From: Acidimicrobiia bacterium
GTDB taxonomy: Bacteria > Actinomycetota > Acidimicrobiia > Spongiisociales > UBA11373
Assembly: GCA_016932695.1 (NCBI GenBank)
Contig: JAFGCH010000094.1
Coordinates: forward strand, 1-37,159
DNA length: 37,159 nucleotides
Direction of reading: 5' to 3'
A model generated the notes under the pieces. The model was not told the origin of the DNA. It saw only the letters and a list, made by a program, of their open reading frames with translations, and made no database searches. Positions 32,892 to 37,159 of the stretch are shown one piece after another; position 1 is the first letter of the stretch; every line of letters begins with the position of its first letter. The position numbers were made by a program, and so were the translations under genes.

Positions 32892-33761
32892 TCAGAGCGC
32901 CGCTACCGCCTCGCCGATCTCGGTGGGGTAGGTGACCACCACCGCGCCCGCGGCTTCCAGAGCTTCCTTCTTGGCGGCGGCGGTGCCGGAGGAGCCGCTG
33001 ATGATGGCCCCGGCGTGGCCCATCTTCTTTCCCGGCGGGGCGGTGAAGCCGGCGATGTAGGCCACCACCGGCTTGGTCATGTGGGCTTTGATGAAGGCGG
33101 CGGCCTGCTCCTCGGCTTCGCCGCCGATCTCCCCGATGAGCACCACCGCCTCGGTCTCCGGGTCGGCTTCGAAGCGGGAGAGCACGTCGACGAAGGAGGT
33201 GCCCGGCACCGGGTCGCCGCCGATGCCCACGCAGGTGGACTGGCCGATGCCCCGCGTGGTGAGTTCGTGGACCGCCTGGTAAGTCAGGGTGCCGGAGCGA
33301 GAAACCACCCCGACCCGGCCGGGCAGGCAGATCTCGTGCGGCATGATCCCCACGTTGGCCTTCCCGGGGGAGATCACGCCCGGGCAGTTGGGGCCGATGA
33401 GGGGGACCCCGGTCGTCTGGCGCAGGTAGTTGACCACCCGGGCCTCGTCGTGGGCGGGGATGCCCTCGGTGATGCACACGATGAGGCGCATGCCGGGGGA
33501 CGCCGCCGCTTCCAGGATGGCGTCGGAGGCGAAAGGCGCCGGCACGAAGCACAGGGTGGTGTTGGCCCCGGTGGCCTCCACTGCCGCGGACACGGTGTCG
33601 AAGACCGGCACCCCCTGCACCTCCTGCCCGCCCCGGCCGGGGCTGACCCCGGCCACCACGTTGGTGCCGTAGGCCCGATTGCGCATGGCGTGAAAGGAGC
33701 CCTCCCGGCCCGTCAGGTTCTGCACCAGCAGGCGGGTGGTCCCATCCACGTAGACGGCCAT
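32892..33761 (-). CDS. sucD: Succinyl-CoA synthetase alpha subunit
   Basis: The CoA-binding subunit of succinyl-CoA synthetase, 289 residues. The N-terminal CoA fold contains [31 protein letters not shown]. The active-site His that becomes phosphorylated is in [12 protein letters not shown], and [19 protein letters not shown] together with [17 protein letters not shown] are family signatures. ATG 33761 shares one base with the sucC stop (TGATG). It makes ATP or GTP from succinyl-CoA together with SucC. Confidence 0.94.
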   Translation of the reverse strand: MAVYVDGTTRLLVQNLTGREGSFHAMRNRAYGTNVVAGVSPGRGGQEVQGVPVFDTVSAAVEATGANTTLCFVPAPFASDAILEAAASPGMRLIVCITEGIPAHDEARVVNYLRQTTGVPLIGPNCPGVISPGKANVGIMPHEICLPGRVGVVSRSGTLTYQAVHELTTRGIGQSTCVGIGGDPVPGTSFVDVLSRFEADPETEAVVLIGEIGGEAEEQAAAFIKAHMTKPVVAYIAGFTAPPGKKMGHAGAIISGSSGTAAAKKEALEAAGAVVVTYPTEIGEAVAAL

Positions 33762-34906
33762 CAGCGCCCTCCCGCCAGGTCCACCGCTCGCTGCGCCGCC
33801 TCGAGCATGGTGGCCGCCGGAATCACCCGCTCCGACGCCGCCTCCGCCAGGATGGCCCGGCCCTCCGGGGCGTTGGTGCCGTCGAGGCGCACCACTATCG
33901 GCCAGGGCAGATCCCGGCTGCCGATGGCATCGACGATGCCCTGGGCCACCAGGTCGCAGCGGGTGATCCCCCCGAAGATGTTCACCAGCACCGCCCGCAC
34001 CGCCGGGTCCCGGGTCAGCACCTCCAGAGCGTCGGAGATCGTCTCCGCCCCGGCCCCGCCGCCCACGTCCAGGAAGTTGGCCGCCGCTCCACCCACCAGC
34101 GACACCACATCCAGGGTGGACATCACCAGGCCGGCCCCATTGCCGATGATCCCCACCGACCCGTCCAGCTTGATGAACCCCAGGCCTTTCTCCCGGGCGA
34201 GGCGCTCGAGGGGATCCTCGGCGAACGCCTCCCGGAACGCCTCGAAGTCGGGATGGCGGAAGAAGGCGTTGGAGTCCAGAGTCACCTTGGCATCCAGAGC
34301 CACCACCTCACCGGCGGCGGTCAGCACCAGGGGATTCACCTCCACCAGGTCGCAGTCCAGGTCCACGAACGCCCGGTAGAGGCGGCGCAGCGTGGCCGCC
34401 GCCGGCCGGGCCGCCGCCCGCTCCAGGCCGGCCCGATAGACCAGGTCGGTGGCCTGCCACTCGGCCAGGCCCACCACCGGATCGATGTGCCGACGCACCA
34501 CCGCCGCCGGGTCGGAAGCCGCCACCGCCTCGATATCCATGCCGCCCCGGGCCGACACCATCGCCAGATGCCGACCCACCCCCCGGTCGAGGGTGAAAGA
34601 CACGTACCACTCGGCGGCGATCTCCGTCGCCCGCTCCACCCACACCAGGTTCACCCGGTGGCCCTTGATGTCCATGCCCACGATGGCGGCCGCCGCTTCC
34701 TCGGCCGCCTGCGGCTCGTCGGCCACCTTGATGCCCCCCGCCTTGCCCCGCCCCCCGATACGCACCTGGGCCTTGACCACCACCTTGCCGCCGAGTTCCT
34801 CCGCCGCCCGCCGGGCCTCCGCCGGGGTGGCCGCCACCCGGCCCTCCGGCACGGGTACGCCCACCCGGGCGAACAACTGCTTGCCCTGGAACTCGAGGAG
34901 GTTCAC
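33761..34906 (-). CDS. sucC: Succinyl-CoA synthetase beta subunit
   Basis: The nucleotide-binding subunit, 381 residues, with an ATP-grasp domain followed by the CoA-ligase domain. It starts GTG-encoded [22 protein letters not shown]. Further marks are [22 protein letters not shown] (nucleotide site), [31 protein letters not shown] (metal ligands) and [20 protein letters not shown] with [17 protein letters not shown]. It lies 4 nt behind the B12-domain gene and leads directly into sucD. Length is normal (about 385). Confidence 0.94.
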   Translation of the reverse strand: MNLLEFQGKQLFARVGVPVPEGRVAATPAEARRAAEELGGKVVVKAQVRIGGRGKAGGIKVADEPQAAEEAAAAIVGMDIKGHRVNLVWVERATEIAAEWYVSFTLDRGVGRHLAMVSARGGMDIEAVAASDPAAVVRRHIDPVVGLAEWQATDLVYRAGLERAAARPAAATLRRLYRAFVDLDCDLVEVNPLVLTAAGEVVALDAKVTLDSNAFFRHPDFEAFREAFAEDPLERLAREKGLGFIKLDGSVGIIGNGAGLVMSTLDVVSLVGGAAANFLDVGGGAGAETISDALEVLTRDPAVRAVLVNIFGGITRCDLVAQGIVDAIGSRDLPWPIVVRLDGTNAPEGRAILAEAASERVIPAATMLEAAQRAVDLAGGR

Positions 34907-34910
34907 GCCG

Positions 34911-35300
34911 CTACCCCGGGATGTGCGCTTCCACCCAGCGCACGATCTCCGTCAGCGAGGCGCCCGGGGTGAAGATCTCCGCCAGGCCCTTCGCCTTCAG
35001 GGCGGCGATGTCGTCCTCCGGGACGATGCCCCCGCCGAACACCACGATGTCGGCGGCATCGCGCTCCCGCAGCAGTTCCACCACCCGGGGGAAGAGGGTC
35101 ATGTGGGAGCCCGACAACAGGGAGAGGCCGATGCCGCCCACGTCCTCCTGAAGGGCGGTCTCCACGATCTGCTCCGGCGTCTGGAAGAGGCCGGAGTAGA
35201 TGATCTCGCAGCCGGCGTCGCGCAGCGCCCGGGCGATCACCTTGGCACCCCGGTCGTGCCCGTCGAGGCCGGGTTTGGCGATGAGGATGCGGCGGGGCAT
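34911..35300 (-). CDS. Stand-alone cobalamin-binding domain of methylmalonyl-CoA mutase type
   Basis: A 129-residue B12-binding flavodoxin-like domain, as found at the C-terminus of methylmalonyl-CoA mutase or as the small subunit of split mutases. The base-off/His-on motif is complete: DGHDRG at 13-18 with His15, then SLLSGSH and [10 protein letters not shown]. The N-terminal start [29 protein letters not shown] is typical of the split forms. No catalytic mutase subunit is in the window, so the partner is elsewhere. Its place before sucCD fits a route from methylmalonyl-CoA to succinate, which is inference. ATG 35300 has no clear ribosome-binding site; a TAACCT hexamer ends 10 nt upstream. 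Confidence 0.9.
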   Translation of the reverse strand: MPRRILIAKPGLDGHDRGAKVIARALRDAGCEIIYSGLFQTPEQIVETALQEDVGGIGLSLLSGSHMTLFPRVVELLRERDAADIVVFGGGIVPEDDIAALKAKGLAEIFTPGASLTEIVRWVEAHIPG

Positions 35301-35351
35301 GACGGCGCAGAGGTTAGCCGGGGGCCGTCGCGTGGGACGGGGCGGGACCGT

Positions 35352-37159
35352 TCAATGCTCGGGCCGGAACACCCAGATGAGCAGGCGGTCGTCGACATCT
35401 TCGAGCACCAGGACCACCCGGTCGAGGCTCGCTGCAGCCATGTAGACCACGCCGGCCGGGGGATCCAGCCCAGGCGCGCCTTCCGCCCAGCGCCAGGTCC
35501 CATCGGGCTCGCGGAGCCAGACCACCGGGTCGGAGCGGTTGTAGACCTCTCCGGCAGGCACGTAGGCCTCCCCACCGGCCACTACGAGGACCTCGCCCAT
35601 GCCTGCCAGTGCCTGCGGAATGAGGACCCCGCCGGGCTGCACCGCGAGGCCTCCGAGCGGGGTCGACAGCCAGGACTCCCCATCGGCCGTCGACCACAGG
35701 ATCTGGTCCGGGCTATCGACGGCCGCCAGGTACCGGTGGACCAGGGCAGTGGCGTCAAACTGGAAGGCGGAGAGGCTCGCCGGAGTGAGCATCTCCCAGG
35801 AACCCCAACGATCGGAGGCCGCCGCCAGCCATTGGCGGTCGAGTGGGCTCGGCGTGGCGAAGGAAGAGCCGACGGCCACCATCCGCCCATCCAGCTGGTA
35901 CACGTCGTAGAACTCGCTGTACACCAGCAGGCGCCCGAGGTCCTCCGCCTGCCACGTCAGGCCGTCGGCCGAGGACCACACCATGCCCACGCCGGTGAAC
36001 TCCCCGGTCTGCCAATCGACTGCGGTGGGCCGGTGAGATGTCCCCACCGCTACCAGGCCCGCCGGGGTCACGGCCACATCGCGTACCCGGCCCGAGCCGA
36101 GGGTCACCTGCGTCCAGGCCGTCCCGTCGGAGGAGTACCAGACGGTCGCCTGGTCCCCCACCGATCCCCCTGCCAGGTAGCCCGCTTCGCCGTGGTCGAG
36201 CGACCCCGGCCCTTCCGGAGTGGTGAAGTCGCCCAGGTAGGCGACCTCTGCCCAAGTGAGGCCGTCCTCGGATCGCCAGACCGACGCATCCCCGGGATGG
36301 CGCGCCAGGGCCAGGAACTGCTCACCGTCCCAGAGCAAGTCGCGCACCAATCCCGAACGGCCGCAGCAGGGTAGAGACGACTCGAACCACTCCCCCAAGA
36401 TCGGTTCGGCGAGGGCGAAGGTGGTCACCGTCGCCGTGGGCCCAGCCGTCTCGTCACCTGGGCCCGGAGCCACCCGGCCGGAGAACTCGATCTCCCCGAG
36501 CGCCAACTCGAGGAACGGCTCGCGATCGCCCCAGCGCTCGCCGGGGTAGGCGCCGGTCACCCGGATCATGAGATAGGTGGTCTGCAGGCTCGGCACCATG
36601 AAGCCCTGCGGCTCGCGAGAGTCGAGCAGCTGGAGAAACACCGGCTCCGGGGCGTCATCGAGTCGGACCTCGACCGACTCGATGCGGGCGTTGCGGTGGA
36701 ACAGTTCCTCATTGCCCAGGTTGCGGAAGGCGAGGTCCACCAGCTGCACCGGAGGATCGAAGCGGACCAGGATCTCGGCCCCCACCCCTCCGGCCGGGGC
36801 GTTCCAGGCCGTTTCGGAGTCTCCGTCGATGAGCGCCGCGCACGGGGATGAGGCCAGCTCGCCGCTGCAGTCGATAGTCGCTGGTGTCAGGCGTTCAGGC
36901 GCAAACCCCTCCGGTGCGCCCGCTGCACCGGCGGCCGTCGTCGACGAGTCTGCCGGGATGCTGGTACCGGCCGGCGGCATGGTTGCCGCCGGGGGCGATC
37001 CGCCCCGCAGGAACAGCAGCCACCCACCGCCGGCGAGCAGCACGACCGCAGCCGCCACCACCGCGACCACCCAGCCTCGCCTCGGCCGGGACGCTGCCTG
37101 TTCCCCCTTGGTGATCGCTCTCAGGTCGAGGGGCGGGGCGATCTCCTCGAACAGCGCCC
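35352..37159 (-). CDS. Membrane-anchored protein with NADase-type glycan-binding domain and Asp-box repeats, 5' end outside the window
   Basis: A partial gene. The track starts it at a GTG (37070), but the frame stays open through all 89 nt to the edge and reads as sensible protein (LFEEIAPPLDLRAITKGEQ), so the start lies beyond the window. Order: a cytoplasmic part, one membrane helix (VVAVVAAAVVLLAGGGWLLFL), a Pro/Ser/Thr linker, a discoidin-like NADase-type glycan-binding domain (LIDGDSETAWNAP, FRNLGNEELFHRNARIESVEV, GYPG-like AYPGERWGDRE, ending LGEIEF), and a C-terminal region with four Asp-boxes of the form S-x-D-G-x-x-W (SEDGLTW, SSDGTAW, SADGLTW, TADGESW). Asp-boxes mark beta-propellers such as sialidases, but no catalytic residues were identified. 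A surface binding role is likely; the ligand is unknown. Confidence 0.82.
   Translation of the reverse strand, partial: ALFEEIAPPLDLRAITKGEQAASRPRRGWVVAVVAAAVVLLAGGGWLLFLRGGSPPAATMPPAGTSIPADSSTTAAGAAGAPEGFAPERLTPATIDCSGELASSPCAALIDGDSETAWNAPAGGVGAEILVRFDPPVQLVDLAFRNLGNEELFHRNARIESVEVRLDDAPEPVFLQLLDSREPQGFMVPSLQTTYLMIRVTGAYPGERWGDREPFLELALGEIEFSGRVAPGPGDETAGPTATVTTFALAEPILGEWFESSLPCCGRSGLVRDLLWDGEQFLALARHPGDASVWRSEDGLTWAEVAYLGDFTTPEGPGSLDHGEAGYLAGGSVGDQATVWYSSDGTAWTQVTLGSGRVRDVAVTPAGLVAVGTSHRPTAVDWQTGEFTGVGMVWSSADGLTWQAEDLGRLLVYSEFYDVYQLDGRMVAVGSSFATPSPLDRQWLAAASDRWGSWEMLTPASLSAFQFDATALVHRYLAAVDSPDQILWSTADGESWLSTPLGGLAVQPGGVLIPQALAGMGEVLVVAGGEAYVPAGEVYNRSDPVVWLREPDGTWRWAEGAPGLDPPAGVVYMAAASLDRVVLVLEDVDDRLLIWVFRPEH

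Noticed and set aside
32328-34379. Plus-strand ORF of 683 codons opposite udk, sucD and sucC
   Set aside because: It spans three well-supported minus-strand genes and has shadow-like composition.

Overview
The window is a continuous, very GC-rich, gene-dense stretch of a high-GC Gram-positive chromosome. A WhiB protein, a SenX3/RegX3-type two-component pair, an HU protein and a DUF2342 zincin point to Actinomycetota. The lipoprotein linkers of the type CGDDD-TTT-AAPTTT-AAPTTT, together with leaderless-looking starts, fit Acidimicrobiia or a related uncultured class best. The class assignment is inference; no rRNA or other taxonomic marker is present.

Layout. (1) 1-1083: a multi-pass membrane protein, then a pair of inverted hairpin repeats and two strong terminator hairpins. 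(2) 1108-8313: a minus-strand operon livF-livG-fadD-livH-livM-livK, in which the first five genes overlap by 4 nt and an acyl-CoA synthetase sits between the ATPase and permease genes. (3) 8327-11779: moaE (minus) divergent from an HtrA-type protease, a DUF2342 zincin and an AhpE-like peroxiredoxin. (4) About 11820-13150: an intact IS110-family element with a structured 5' non-coding region that looks like a bridge-RNA locus. (5) 13200-19989: a phosphate regulon: regX3-senX3 (minus), a PHO box of 11-bp direct repeats, then pstS, an attenuator-like hairpin, pstC-pstA-pstB and phoU. (6) 19986-20405: whiB with a clear promoter and two similar palindromes. (7) 20504-23866: sdhC-sdhA-sdhB, the menaquinone-type succinate dehydrogenase. 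(8) 23916-26614: a DapA/HOGA-family aldolase, an SCP2 protein, HU and a membrane protein of unknown function. (9) 26670-29343: icd and mdh, divergent from an FlK-like thioesterase. (10) 29357-32886: a GT2 glycosyltransferase, a PlsY-like acyltransferase, folD and uridine kinase. (11) 32892-35300: a stand-alone B12-binding domain of the methylmalonyl-CoA mutase type, then sucC and sucD. (12) 35352-end: a large membrane-anchored protein with a NADase-type glycan-binding domain and Asp-box repeats, cut by the window edge.

How the genes fit together. Three themes dominate: TCA-cycle enzymes (sdhCAB, icd, mdh, sucCD) spread over 15 kb with a methylmalonyl-CoA link; a self-contained phosphate sensing and uptake module; and an uptake operon that seems to couple import of an organic acid to CoA activation. 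The most unusual parts are the IS110 element, whose transposase ribosome-binding site is buried in a long stem-loop, and the recurrence of TANNNT hexamers 6-9 nt upstream of start codons. Most of the window is otherwise ordinary housekeeping sequence.
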